Notes: a model not told the origin generated them from the letters alone. 64,000 nt of DNA from CAJBVG01 sp943372995 (GCA_943372995.1 CALSAQ010000005.1:177455-241454), one strand, 5' to 3'; positions 8,074 through 16,910 are shown, counted from the first letter of the stretch. Numbers and translations are program-made.

Positions 8074-8781
8074 ATGAACATAATAATAACAGGTGCCAGC
8101 AGTGGAATAGGATTTGAAGCCGCATTAGAATGGATTAGGGATTCTAACCATGTTGTGGTGGCTATTGCTCGTAATATAGATAAACTAAAACGTTTACATC
8201 AAATCGCAAAAGATTTAAACCCTGAGTGCAAATTAATTCCTGTTCAGTTCGACATTGTTTCTGGAGAATACACAAATGGCCTCCTTCCTTTTTTACAACA
8301 AAAATTAGAAGGAAAAATAGATGTCCTTGTAAACAATGCTGGTGAACTTATCAACAAACCTTTCCTCGAACAAAACGACGAAGATTGGTATCAAATGTTC
8401 GATAGTAATTTATTGGGGCATGTGCACATGGTACGTCACCTAGCTCCTCTTATGAATGCTGGTTCTCATATTCTCAATATCAGTAGTATGGGAGGTTTCC
8501 AAGGTTCAGATAAATTTCCAGGACTTAGTTCATACTCTGCAATAAAAGCTGCTTTGTGCAATTTCACTGAACTGCTTGCCGTAGAATTAGCACACTTAAA
8601 CATATCAGCCAATTGCTTAGCGCTGGGCTCAGCACAAACCGAAATGCTAGAAAAATCGATGCCGGGATATCAATCGCCTATTATGGCATTCGAAATGGGT
8701 AAATATGTTGCCGACTTTGCATTAACCGGACATAAGTTTTTTAACGGGAAAATATTGCCCGTGGCGTTGATGAAACCTTAA
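8074..8781 (+). CDS. Short-chain dehydrogenase/reductase
   Basis: Classical SDR of 235 residues. It has an N-terminal cofactor motif TGASSGIG, the structural NNAG motif (VLVNNAGELINKPF), the catalytic serine in NISSMGG and the YSAIK (Y-x3-K) pair. Substrate unknown. The acidic/basic pattern after the second strand (IARNIDKL) suggests NADP(H) preference, which is an inference. It follows paaE and may be co-transcribed, although the array hairpin between them argues for separate control. Confidence 0.9.
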   Translation: MNIIITGASSGIGFEAALEWIRDSNHVVVAIARNIDKLKRLHQIAKDLNPECKLIPVQFDIVSGEYTNGLLPFLQQKLEGKIDVLVNNAGELINKPFLEQNDEDWYQMFDSNLLGHVHMVRHLAPLMNAGSHILNISSMGGFQGSDKFPGLSSYSAIKAALCNFTELLAVELAHLNISANCLALGSAQTEMLEKSMPGYQSPIMAFEMGKYVADFALTGHKFFNGKILPVALMKP

Positions 8782-8783
8782 AT

Positions 8784-8838
8784 AGTGACTATGACTGGTG
8801 ACTAGTGACTGGTGACTAGTGACTGGTGACTGGTGATT
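8784..8838. repeat. Heptamer tandem array (AGTGACT / GGTGACT)
   Basis: Eight consecutive units of AGTGACT or GGTGACT, one of them shortened to six bases, start 3 bp after the SDR stop codon. There is no inverted partner nearby. The same unit returns in inverted form at 63828-63857, 55 kb away. Confidence 0.88.
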
Positions 8839-8908
8839 TTGTATAGGGTGTTACACTTTCACATAATAACATGGTACTCATATTCGTTTGGGGAGAAAAA
8901 AACAAGCG

Positions 8909-9613
8909 ATGAAAACTACTCTCCTTACCCTGCCTCTGTTTCTTCTTAGTATTACTGCATTCTCTCAAACAAATACTTCAGGATTAGCATTCAAGTTATA
9001 CAATCAAGTATCTTTTGCTAAGCTTGAAACATTTGCGCTCCAAGCAAATTTTAGGTATAACCGCCGATTAAAAACTGAATTGACTATCGTAAATCCAAAT
9101 TTTGCAGTTCTCTATAAAACCAGCAAGGGCAACTCTCATGAGTTCGAACTCACAGATTTAAATATACAGAATACCAAAAACGAAGAGACTGATTCTAACT
9201 ATACCACTATTATTTCAGGAGAGAGTGTAAGAAGTAGTACTATTTCGTTAAGATATGAATACACTCCAAATGCAAACCATTTAACTTATAAAAATGCTAG
9301 TCTGAGTTTAGGCTTCGGCGTTCAACCTTATTTTTATAGAACATCTATTACACCTCATGTTTCAACCCAATATCCAGAATCTGAACTGTTTTTAGGAAAC
9401 CTCTTTTATATTGTACCAAGGATTTCCTATTCAATCAATAATCATCTAAGTATTGATGTAAATAGTCCAATCAATTTATTAGATGTATACTTTTATTCGC
9501 AGCAAATACACAACCCCTTATTTTCGGAATCTCAGAAAAATAGAACGACTCTAACTTTCGAAGGAATACCTAATAAACTTAGTTTAAGATTTGGATTAGC
9601 ATATAAAATATAA
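8909..9613 (+). CDS. Predicted secreted/outer-membrane protein, unknown function
   Basis: A 234-residue protein with a clear signal peptide (MKTTLLTLPLFLLSITAFSQ), so it is exported. The remainder alternates polar and hydrophobic residues (for example ISLRYEYTPN and LSLGFGVQPYFYR) and ends SLRFGLAYKI with a near-terminal aromatic, as in small outer-membrane beta-barrels. I do not recognise the family. ATG 8909 is chosen over an upstream TTG because it opens the signal peptide. It is convergent with the OsmC gene, with no obvious terminator between them. Confidence 0.7.
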   Translation: MKTTLLTLPLFLLSITAFSQTNTSGLAFKLYNQVSFAKLETFALQANFRYNRRLKTELTIVNPNFAVLYKTSKGNSHEFELTDLNIQNTKNEETDSNYTTIISGESVRSSTISLRYEYTPNANHLTYKNASLSLGFGVQPYFYRTSITPHVSTQYPESELFLGNLFYIVPRISYSINNHLSIDVNSPINLLDVYFYSQQIHNPLFSESQKNRTTLTFEGIPNKLSLRFGLAYKI

Positions 9614-9637
9614 ACGCCCTTCTGTGTTTTAAACTGA

Positions 9638-10102
9638 TTAAAAAACAATCATAGGTAAATGATGCACTGGAAAGTTTACTGAATTAGCAATGAAACATTT
9701 TTTATTTGCTTCTTCATGTAACTGCATGGCCAACTCTGTTTTTGAAGGATCGGTAATGGTTATCACTGGTTTTAGTGTTACCTCATTGAACTTACCACCA
9801 CCCATTTTTGCTTCTTCCATTATTCCCTCTGGATAATCAACATAATTAGTAACTATAATACCATTGTCGGCACAAAAATGTAAATACCATAACATATGAC
9901 AAGTAGATAATGCTGATAATAACATTTCTTCTGGATTGTATTTACTTGCATCTCCTCTGAATGCTGGGTCTGCCGAACCTAATAATTCTGTTTTCCCTTC
10001 AGCAGAAACAATATGATCTCTACTGTATTGGTCGTATTTACTTGTACCTGTACCAAGATTGCCAGTCCAAGTGATGGTTAATTTATAATGGTGTTGTTTC
10101 AT
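9638..10102 (-). CDS. OsmC family peroxiredoxin-like protein
   Basis: A 154-residue OsmC/Ohr-fold protein, a family of thiol-dependent peroxide reductases. It contains ADPAFRGDASKYNPEEMLLSALSTCHMLWYL, with one of the two redox cysteines in STCHM, and the second near NKKCFIANSVNFPV. ATG 10102 (MKQHHYKL) is preferred to a TTG at 10141 that would add 13 atypical residues. It lies 39 bp downstream of the flavin reductase gene on the same strand, suggesting an operon. Confidence 0.9.
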   Translation of the reverse strand: MKQHHYKLTITWTGNLGTGTSKYDQYSRDHIVSAEGKTELLGSADPAFRGDASKYNPEEMLLSALSTCHMLWYLHFCADNGIIVTNYVDYPEGIMEEAKMGGGKFNEVTLKPVITITDPSKTELAMQLHEEANKKCFIANSVNFPVHHLPMIVF

Positions 10103-10141
10103 AGTTAAGTTTTTTTGATAGACGTGGGCCCATCTCGGCAA

Positions 10142-10999
10142 TCAAATTTGTAATAACTTCCAAGCATCTACTACATTTCCATGATCTAAAAATTCTTTAG
10201 CCACTAAATGTATTTGCTCTTCGTTTAACTTACCATATACTCGTTGCAATTCTTTAAGTTCTTCTCCTTCTGCAACCGGAATACTTTCTACATTTCCTAA
10301 TTGCCCTAGATTATTACCCGTTAAAATTTTAGAATGTCTGATTTTTTCTGGCAAAGCATCTACACCAATTCCCATTGTAGTTAATGGCTTTGCAACCTGA
10401 AATAAATTTTCTTTGGTTATTCTCGCATACCAATCGCCACCCAATCGTGCCACATGATCCATTTTTAGTTGATCTATTTTACCGTCTTCAGCTAAAACAT
10501 CTTCTGAAATATGCATAGCCACAACTTCTGCTAATACTAAGTTGCCTGCGCCTGGAGTATCCGCTAATGCAATCACATCACGCACAATACATTCGAATTG
10601 AACAGGTGCTTCTTTTACTCTAGGCGGACGAACAAATTCCGATTTCAATTCGGTAAATCCTGCCTTCACAAATTCATTCACTCCTTTTGGATATTCTGTA
10701 CTCGACAATGAGGTTTGTTGCACCATATCGTAGTTTACAATATTGATGGTGCACTCTTTCACTTTCAATACATTATCAAGTGTATGCTTTGTAGTATTAT
10801 CTCTTACTCTTCTTGCTGGTGAGAAAACTAAAATCGGCGGGTTAGAGCTGAATAAATTGAAGAATGAAAAAGGGCTCAAATTTACGTTTCCCTCTTCATC
10901 AACAGTACTCACAAACGCAATCGGTCGAGGTGCTACTGCATATTGTAAAAACAATTGAGTTTGTTGCGGACTTAGATCCTTGATATAAAGAGTTTTCAT
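10142..10999 (-). CDS. Flavin reductase (DIM6/NTAB) family protein
   Basis: A 285-residue FMN-binding split-barrel protein. The start APRPIAFVSTVDEEGNVNLSPFSFFNLFSSNPP is the hallmark of the DIM6/NTAB flavoprotein family. The N-terminal two thirds form the domain. The last 90 residues are an extension often seen in the long Bacteroidota version. Substrate unknown. Such genes often accompany homogentisate-pathway genes in this phylum (recollection, not checked here), which fits the neighbourhood. Confidence 0.85.
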   Translation of the reverse strand: MKTLYIKDLSPQQTQLFLQYAVAPRPIAFVSTVDEEGNVNLSPFSFFNLFSSNPPILVFSPARRVRDNTTKHTLDNVLKVKECTINIVNYDMVQQTSLSSTEYPKGVNEFVKAGFTELKSEFVRPPRVKEAPVQFECIVRDVIALADTPGAGNLVLAEVVAMHISEDVLAEDGKIDQLKMDHVARLGGDWYARITKENLFQVAKPLTTMGIGVDALPEKIRHSKILTGNNLGQLGNVESIPVAEGEELKELQRVYGKLNEEQIHLVAKEFLDHGNVVDAWKLLQI

Positions 11000-11165
11000 T
11001 CCAATTTATTAGTTATCCAAAAGTATAAAAAAAATTCAGCAGTACTAAAATCAAACTAAATAATAAAAGAATGTTATCAACAAAAAATAAGAAAACAGTT
11101 ATTCAATGAGGTATAAAGGGCATAAGATTTGTCGTGCAGCAGCAACAATAACAACACAACAACAC

Positions 11166-13043
11166 ATGAAAAAACATTTTTTATTTATTTGCTTGGTTTT
11201 CACACAGTACCATGCAATTGCCCAACAGAGTGAAATTCATTCCTCCAAAAATTTAGCCAATGTTGATGTCAGTAGCAATCGTTTACTACTGCCATTCGAT
11301 CAGAATAATCACGATATCCAAATTATCGACAAAAAAAGAATTGAACAATTATCCGTAAGCTCTGTTGCAGAACTGTTATCTTATTGCAATGGTATAGATG
11401 TACGACAAAGAGGTCCGAATGGCGTTCAGAGCGACATCAGTATTAATGGTGGTAGTTTCGATCAAACTTTAATATTGATTAATGGTGTAAAAATAATTGA
11501 CCCTCAAACTGGGCATCATCTAATGAACCTTCCTATTCCTGTTCAATCCATAGAAAGAATTGAAATTTTGAAGGGTGCTGCATCACGTCGATATGGAATA
11601 AATGCAATAACTGGCGCCATAAATATCATTACTAAAAAAAACATAGATAATCATGCACTTAATGTCTTTATGAATTCGGGTACAAATTTCAAAAAAGACA
11701 CCAGCACAAAAGAACAATACTACCTCACAGATATCGGATTAACATCACAATTTAAAATAAAAAACACTCAACATGCCATCGGAATATCTCGAACAAAAGG
11801 CAATGGATATCGATATAATACAGCATTCGAAAATTATAAATTTCTAACTCAGCAGGTTTTTTCTTTTAAAGATCAAAGTAGTATACAATCGTTTGCTTCG
11901 TATACCAATAATAGTTTTGGAGCTAATTCATTTTACGCAGCACCTGCTGATAAAAATGCGTTTGAAAAAGTAGAAACCTTTATGGCAAATGTTGAATACA
12001 AAAAACAAATAAAGAATTTTTCCATTTCTCCTAGAGTAAACTACAGATACAACGACGATAATTATATTTTCATCAAACAAAAACCAGAGGTATACGAAAA
12101 CAATCACTATTCACACTCCTACTCTGCAGAACTAAACACCAGTTATCAATTCAAAAAATCGGTATTAGCATTTGGCTTAGAACATCGTTTAGAAAAACTT
12201 AATAGTAATAATTTAGGGGAAAGAGAAAGAAATAATTCGGGGGTATTTATTGAATATCGTATCGCATTTTTCGAAAATAAATTAAACGTAAATTCTGGTG
12301 TATACATTAATCACAACGATTTGTTTGGCACAAAAGCCTTGCCTGGTATAGATATTGGGTACGACTTTTTACCGAGTGTAAAACTTTATGCAAACTGGGG
12401 TACTGGGCAGCGAGTTCCTACTTTCACAGATCTCTATTATATCGGACCATCGAATATTGGAAATGCAAATCTTATCCCCGAACAATCGTCGTCGAAAGAA
12501 CTAGGAGTAAAATTCGAGAAAAATATTTTTTCTAGTGATATAAATGTATTCGAAAGAACAATCACTAATTTTATCGACTGGACTAAAGCATCAGCTACAG
12601 ATCCATGGATGCCAAGTAATTTTTCTTCATTATACACTTGGGGTTGGAGTATACACAATACCATTAATTTTTCGAACGCTACAAAAAACATGAACATACA
12701 GCAAGTGAGACTAGCGTATACTCGTTTAAATTCTCATTCAGAAGTACTTGATGAAGCTAATTTCTCTAAGTACATTATTGATAATTTAAAAGACCAATTG
12801 AATGTAGAATTATCCGTACAACTCTACAAAAACTTACATGCTGGCATTCAATACAAATACCAAAACCGATTAAACTACAAAGATTACTCACTATGTGATT
12901 TCAATGTAAAATATCAGCTCAACAAATTTCAATTTAAGTTAGATGCTAATAATATTTTCGACGAAAGATTTGAAGAAGTGGCAGCGGTACCAATGGTTGG
13001 ACGCTGGTGGGGCTTGGGAATTGGATATCGAGTTAATGAGTAG
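11166..13043 (+). CDS. TonB-dependent outer-membrane receptor
   Basis: A 625-residue TonB-dependent transporter. A signal peptide (MKKHFLFICLVFTQYHAIAQ) is followed by a plug domain at about residues 50-150 (SVAELLSYCNGIDVRQRG, then LILINGVKIIDPQTGHH and SIERIEILKGAASRRYG...GAINIITKK). A 22-stranded type beta-barrel follows, with TDLYYIGPSNIGNANLIPEQSSSKELG near residue 430. It resembles the BtuB-like size class, but the substrate cannot be read. No SusD partner is adjacent. ATG 11166 is chosen over 11106 because only the former opens a signal peptide. Its last codons and stop lie in a repeat array. Confidence 0.92.
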   Translation: MKKHFLFICLVFTQYHAIAQQSEIHSSKNLANVDVSSNRLLLPFDQNNHDIQIIDKKRIEQLSVSSVAELLSYCNGIDVRQRGPNGVQSDISINGGSFDQTLILINGVKIIDPQTGHHLMNLPIPVQSIERIEILKGAASRRYGINAITGAINIITKKNIDNHALNVFMNSGTNFKKDTSTKEQYYLTDIGLTSQFKIKNTQHAIGISRTKGNGYRYNTAFENYKFLTQQVFSFKDQSSIQSFASYTNNSFGANSFYAAPADKNAFEKVETFMANVEYKKQIKNFSISPRVNYRYNDDNYIFIKQKPEVYENNHYSHSYSAELNTSYQFKKSVLAFGLEHRLEKLNSNNLGERERNNSGVFIEYRIAFFENKLNVNSGVYINHNDLFGTKALPGIDIGYDFLPSVKLYANWGTGQRVPTFTDLYYIGPSNIGNANLIPEQSSSKELGVKFEKNIFSSDINVFERTITNFIDWTKASATDPWMPSNFSSLYTWGWSIHNTINFSNATKNMNIQQVRLAYTRLNSHSEVLDEANFSKYIIDNLKDQLNVELSVQLYKNLHAGIQYKYQNRLNYKDYSLCDFNVKYQLNKFQFKLDANNIFDERFEEVAAVPMVGRWWGLGIGYRVNE

Positions 13044-13132
13044 TGAGTAGTGAGTAGTGGGTAGTGGGTAGTGGGTAGTGAGTTTTAGTTTTTGAAATTT
13101 CACTCAGTACACATTACCCACTACACATTACT
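13035..13132. repeat. Heptamer array hairpin (AGTGAGT) between convergent genes
   Basis: The left arm has seven 7-bp units (AATGAGT, AGTGAGT twice, AGTGGGT three times, AGTGAGT; 13035-13083). The right arm has four and a half complementary units (CACTCAG, TACACAT, TACCCAC, TACACAT; 13101-13132). The stop codons of both convergent genes (TAG at 13041-13043 and, on the minus strand, 13131-13133) sit at the outer ends of the arms. It may act as a two-way terminator, though no U-tract is present. Confidence 0.85.
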
Positions 13133-14126
13133 ATTTCTTAAGTTTCAACAATGAAAAATCAGTATTTACTTTTCTGATGGTATTGCTTAATCTTCCTAGT
13201 CCGGTGATTTCCATTTCTACTACATCACCATCTTGAAGCCACTGGGGTTTGAAATTTTTATCGTTAAGTAAACCCGTACCATTTAATTCCAAGAAGCAAC
13301 CTGTGCCTACAGTTCCAGAGCCAATTACATCTCCAGGAAGTATATCTACCCCATATGCACAACGCTCAATAATTTCTGCGAATGTCCAGTCCATATCACC
13401 CACATTACCTTCCGAAACTTGTACTCCATTTACCCAACATTTCATGTTCAAATTGTAATTATTTCCTACATGATGTTCTTTTGCTGGAATCATAAATTCT
13501 GCTAATTCATCGGGAGTAACTAACCAAGGACCAATAACTGTTGAAAAATCTTTCCCTTTGGCAGGACCAAGATTGAGTAACATTTCTTCCATTTGCAAGG
13601 TTCTTGCACTCATGTCGTTCATAATGCAATAACCCGCAATATATTCATCAGCTTCTGCAGCACGAATATTTCTACCCTTCTTACCAATAACTGCCGCCAC
13701 TTCTAATTCGAAATCTAATTTTTCAAAATGATCTGGCATGCACTCTATTTCTCCTGGACCTTGTACTGCGTTATGATTAGTAAAATAAAAAATCGGATAC
13801 TGATCAAATTCTTTAATCATTTCTACACCTCTGTTTCTTCGAGCAGAAGCAACATGCTGCCTGAACGCATACCCATCTCTACATGAAGTAGGATGAGGCA
13901 CTGGAGCCATAATCTCGAAAAACACTTCTTCTCGAGCAGCAATAGAACCGTCTTTAATTCCATTATTTACCTGATGAGCTCTTTCCATCAACTCTTCTCC
14001 TCCCCACAAAAACTCATTCATGGTGTTCGGAATCAATTTATCTACAGAATGAAGGTTGTAAATATGTCCTCCGACAAATACCCCTAATTTTTCCTGATCT
14101 TCGGTTTTATAAGAAACTAATTTCAT
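13131..14126 (-). CDS. fahA: Fumarylacetoacetate hydrolase family protein
   Basis: A 331-residue FAH-fold hydrolase, probably the fumarylacetoacetase that ends the homogentisate pathway (fumarylacetoacetate to fumarate and acetoacetate). It has the metal-site segment FEKLDFELEVAAVIGKKGRN, YCIMNDMSART, GPAKGKDFSTVIGPWLV and GDVIGSGTVGTGC. It lies divergent from the hmgA-hpd genes and completes the route except for maleylacetoacetate isomerase, which is not seen here. The length fits the bacterial FahA-like group rather than the 420-residue animal type. Confidence 0.87.
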   Translation of the reverse strand: MKLVSYKTEDQEKLGVFVGGHIYNLHSVDKLIPNTMNEFLWGGEELMERAHQVNNGIKDGSIAAREEVFFEIMAPVPHPTSCRDGYAFRQHVASARRNRGVEMIKEFDQYPIFYFTNHNAVQGPGEIECMPDHFEKLDFELEVAAVIGKKGRNIRAAEADEYIAGYCIMNDMSARTLQMEEMLLNLGPAKGKDFSTVIGPWLVTPDELAEFMIPAKEHHVGNNYNLNMKCWVNGVQVSEGNVGDMDWTFAEIIERCAYGVDILPGDVIGSGTVGTGCFLELNGTGLLNDKNFKPQWLQDGDVVEMEITGLGRLSNTIRKVNTDFSLLKLKK

Positions 14127-14180
14127 CGTGTTTGAATTTCTCCAAAACTAAGAAAATAATAGATATCACTTTAAGGAGAT

Positions 14181-14210
14181 TTGATTAAATAAAAATAAGG
14201 GCTATCTTAG
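14181..14210 (+). promoter_or_regulatory. Candidate Bacteroidota promoter upstream of hmgA
   Basis: TTG at 14181-14183, a 19-bp spacer and TATCTTAG at 14203-14210 match the Bacteroidota -33/-7 layout with one mismatch in the -7 box. A small ORF begins 9 bp downstream, so transcription should start almost at its ATG. Confidence 0.55.
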
Positions 14211-14218
14211 TCGACGAA

Positions 14219-14326
14219 ATGAACATACAATTAACCCATACTTTTGATTGGCATGCCTCTGAAACTGAGCATGTTTTTATGTCCATGATGATTTCTAAAA
14301 TCGTATTAGCACAATATTCTCTGTAA
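14219..14326 (+). CDS. Possible 35-residue leader peptide ahead of hmgA
   Basis: A short frame of 35 codons (starting MNIQLTHTFDW, ending KIVLAQYSL) begins a few bases after a good promoter and ends 79 bp before hmgA. It is not similar to any protein I recognise. It would be translated from a nearly leaderless mRNA. It contains two Phe, one Trp and one Tyr, too few for a classic attenuator. It may also be chance or a gene remnant. The rest of the 14127-14405 gap shows only AT-rich sequence. Confidence 0.3.
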   Translation: MNIQLTHTFDWHASETEHVFMSMMISKIVLAQYSL

Positions 14327-14405
14327 TTGGCTCATAAAGAGCTTTATTTACTCACTTTTTCAATAATTTTTACTAATTTTCAACTATTAAATTTTATTTA
14401 ATTTT

Positions 14406-15572
14406 ATGCCTATATATCATAAATTGGGGCACATTCCCCAAAAAAGACATACCATTTTTAGAAAACCTGATGGTAAGTTATACGCCGAAGAATTAGTGTC
14501 GACGGAAGGATTTTCCAATGTTTATTCTCTCATCTATCACTGTCACCCTCCTACCATAGTTAAAGAGTTGGGTGAACCTTATTCTGTAGAACCAAAAATT
14601 GCTAGAGAAAAGCACCTAAAACATACCAGCTTAAAAGGCTTCAAAATTACTGCTGAAGACGATTATTTAAAATCGAGAAAGCCAGTTTTGGTGAATTCAG
14701 ATTTACACATCTCTTTAGCGGCTCCTAAAAAATCGATGACCGATTATTTCTTTAAAAACTCACAAGCCGACGAGCTTATTTTCATTCATGTGGGTAGCGG
14801 AACATTGAAAACAGGTTATGGTAAAATTAAATTTGAATACGGCGATTACCTTGTAATTCCAAGAGGTACTATTTACCAACTAGAATTTAATGATGAAAAT
14901 AATCGACTATTCATTATAGAATCTTTCACTCCTATAACTACACCAAAACGATACCGCAATAAAGTAGGTCAACTCTTAGAGCATTCTCCTTTCTGCGAAC
15001 GCGACATGAAACTTCCAGAGAACCTAGAAACTTTTGACGAAGCTGGAGATTTCAAAGTATTAATAAAGAAACAAGGATTAATTTATCCATATACTTATGG
15101 TACACATCCTTTCGACTTTGTAGGTTGGGATGGATTTCATTTCCCTTGGGCAATTTCAATTCATAATTTCGAACCTATTACTGGTAGAGTTCATCAACCA
15201 CCTCCAGTACATCAAATGTTCGAAGCACATAACTTTGTAGTTTGCTCATTCGTACCACGTAAATACGATTATCATCCTCAAGCAATTCCTGCTCCATACA
15301 ATCATAGCAATGTTGACTCCGATGAAGTATTGTATTATGTGGATGGTGATTTTATGAGTCGTAAGAGTGTTGAAAAAGGACAAATCACTTTACATCCAGG
15401 AGGAATTCCACATGGACCACATCCAGGAACAGTAGAAAAATCGATAGGGAAAGAAAGCACGGAAGAATTAGCTGTAATGGTAGACCCATTCCGACCACTA
15501 ATGATTACCGAAGATGCAATAGCCATTGAAGACCCAGGATATTTTAGCAGTTGGCAAGAGGACGTTTGTTAG
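14406..15572 (+). CDS. hmgA: Homogentisate 1,2-dioxygenase
   Basis: Fe(II) cupin dioxygenase that opens the homogentisate ring to maleylacetoacetate; 388 residues. Clear family segments are VGWDGFHFPWAISIHNFEPITGRVHQPPPVHQMF, then AIPAPYNHSNVDSDEVLYYVDG, which carries iron-site His/Glu residues, and GGIPHGPHPGTVEKS with the C-terminal His ligand. It is followed by hpd with an 81-bp gap that holds an octamer array, so the two are probably one transcript from the promoter near 14200. Confidence 0.95.
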   Translation: MPIYHKLGHIPQKRHTIFRKPDGKLYAEELVSTEGFSNVYSLIYHCHPPTIVKELGEPYSVEPKIAREKHLKHTSLKGFKITAEDDYLKSRKPVLVNSDLHISLAAPKKSMTDYFFKNSQADELIFIHVGSGTLKTGYGKIKFEYGDYLVIPRGTIYQLEFNDENNRLFIIESFTPITTPKRYRNKVGQLLEHSPFCERDMKLPENLETFDEAGDFKVLIKKQGLIYPYTYGTHPFDFVGWDGFHFPWAISIHNFEPITGRVHQPPPVHQMFEAHNFVVCSFVPRKYDYHPQAIPAPYNHSNVDSDEVLYYVDGDFMSRKSVEKGQITLHPGGIPHGPHPGTVEKSIGKESTEELAVMVDPFRPLMITEDAIAIEDPGYFSSWQEDVC

Positions 15573-15647
15573 TATGCTAATATGCTGATATGCTGATATG
15601 CTAATGCGCTTATAATACTTAATACATTTTACATAATACTTAATACA
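15573..15647. repeat. Octamer array (TATGCTAA) plus a 15-bp direct repeat between hmgA and hpd
   Basis: Five 8-bp units follow the hmgA stop directly (TATGCTAA, TATGCTGA, TATGCTGA, TATGCTAA, TGCGCTTA; 15573-15612). Next come two exact copies of ATAATACTTAATACA (15612-15626 and 15633-15647), 21 bp apart. There is no inverted arm. The hpd start is 6 bp further on. Confidence 0.85.
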
Positions 15648-15653
15648 AAAAAT

Positions 15654-16802
15654 ATGCAAGTAATAGATAAAACAAACCAATTAGCAGAATTACATAAAGA
15701 CCATAATCCTGCTGAAGATTTCTTACCTCTTTTAGGTACAGACTATATAGAATTTTACGTAGGTAATGCTAAACAAGCAGCCTATTATTACCGCAGTGCA
15801 TTTGGTTTCGAGTTAGTAGCATACGCAGGGCCTGAAACAGGAGTTAGAGGTCGTGCATCATACGTACTTAAACAAGATAAAATCAGATTAGTACTTACCA
15901 CTTCTTTCGACCCGAATTCGGAAATCTCAGAACATGTAAAATTACACGGAGACGGCGTAAAAGTATTGGCGATTTGGGTAGATGATGTTGAATACTCATA
16001 CGAACAAGTGATGAAGCGAGGAGCTATTTCTGTATCTGCACCACAAACTTTAACTGATGAATTTGGTGAAGTAAAAATTGCTACCATCAAAACTTACGGC
16101 GACACCGTTCATACTTTTGTTGAAAGAAAAAATTATACAGGTGCATTTATGCCTGGTTTTAAAGCTACTCCAAAAGATACTATTGCAAAACCTCTAGGGT
16201 TCAAATTCGTTGACCATTGTGTGGGTAATGTGGGTTGGGGTGAAATGAATAAATGGGTGAAATATTATGAAGATGTAATGGGCTTTAAATTATTAATCAC
16301 TTTCGATGATACAGATATTTCAACAGAATATTCTTCATTGATGTCGAAAGTAGTTTCTAACGGTACAGGATATGTAAAGTTCCCTATTAACGAGCCCGCA
16401 GAAGGAAAGAAAAAGTCTCAAATCGAAGAGTACATCGAATTTTATAAAGGAGCAGGTGTTCAGCACATCGCCATTGCAACTGATAATATCATCGAAACCG
16501 TTTCTGAAATGCGCCGCAGAGGCATTGAATTCTTATATGTTCCAGAGACCTATTACGATGACTTAATGGAACGCGTAGGTACAATTGATGAACCAATAGA
16601 CGAGTTAAAGAAATTAAACATATTAGTAGATAGGGATCCAGAAGGATATTTATTGCAAATATTTACTAAACCTGTTGAAGACAGACCTACTGTGTTTTAT
16701 GAAATCATACAACGTAGAGGAGCTACTTCATTCGGAAAAGGAAACTTTAAAGCCTTGTTCGAGTCGATAGAGCGAGAGCAAGAATTAAGAGGCAATTTAT
16801 AG
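15654..16802 (+). CDS. hpd: 4-hydroxyphenylpyruvate dioxygenase
   Basis: Non-haem Fe(II) dioxygenase converting 4-hydroxyphenylpyruvate to homogentisate, 382 residues. It has two vicinal-oxygen-chelate domains. The iron triad is His188 (DHCVGNV), His271 (GVQHIAIATDNI) and Glu350 (FYEIIQRRG). The C-terminal active-site lid FGKGNFKALFESIEREQ is intact. It sits directly downstream of hmgA, the next enzyme in the path, and is followed by a strong terminator. Confidence 0.96.
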   Translation: MQVIDKTNQLAELHKDHNPAEDFLPLLGTDYIEFYVGNAKQAAYYYRSAFGFELVAYAGPETGVRGRASYVLKQDKIRLVLTTSFDPNSEISEHVKLHGDGVKVLAIWVDDVEYSYEQVMKRGAISVSAPQTLTDEFGEVKIATIKTYGDTVHTFVERKNYTGAFMPGFKATPKDTIAKPLGFKFVDHCVGNVGWGEMNKWVKYYEDVMGFKLLITFDDTDISTEYSSLMSKVVSNGTGYVKFPINEPAEGKKKSQIEEYIEFYKGAGVQHIAIATDNIIETVSEMRRRGIEFLYVPETYYDDLMERVGTIDEPIDELKKLNILVDRDPEGYLLQIFTKPVEDRPTVFYEIIQRRGATSFGKGNFKALFESIEREQELRGNL

Positions 16803-16812
16803 TCAAAATCTT

Positions 16813-16842
16813 AAAGAGGAAGCAAATGCTTCCTCTTTTTTT
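16813..16842 (+). terminator. Rho-independent terminator after hpd
   Basis: An 11-bp perfect stem (AAAGAGGAAGC with GCTTCCTCTTT), a 4-nt AAAT loop and a run of seven T, starting 11 bp after the hpd stop. Confidence 0.9.
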
Positions 16843-16902
16843 ATCCCACAACTCCTTTGTTCAATTAATTCAACATACATAAGCGTATATAGAATTTTTT
16901 AT

Positions 16903-16910
16903 TATTTTTG
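16903..16910 (+). promoter_or_regulatory. Candidate -7 box for purN-purH
   Basis: TATTTTTG matches TAnnTTTG exactly and ends 20 bp before the purN start. No TTG is found at the -33 position. Confidence 0.4.

Noticed and set aside
11000..11165. Cobalamin riboswitch upstream of the TonB receptor
   Set aside because: No GCCACTG-type box or stable multi-stem fold is seen, so a B12 role for the receptor is not supported.
11106..11165. ATG 11106 as the start of the TonB receptor
   Set aside because: It would add a charged 20-residue stretch in front of the signal peptide that begins at 11166.
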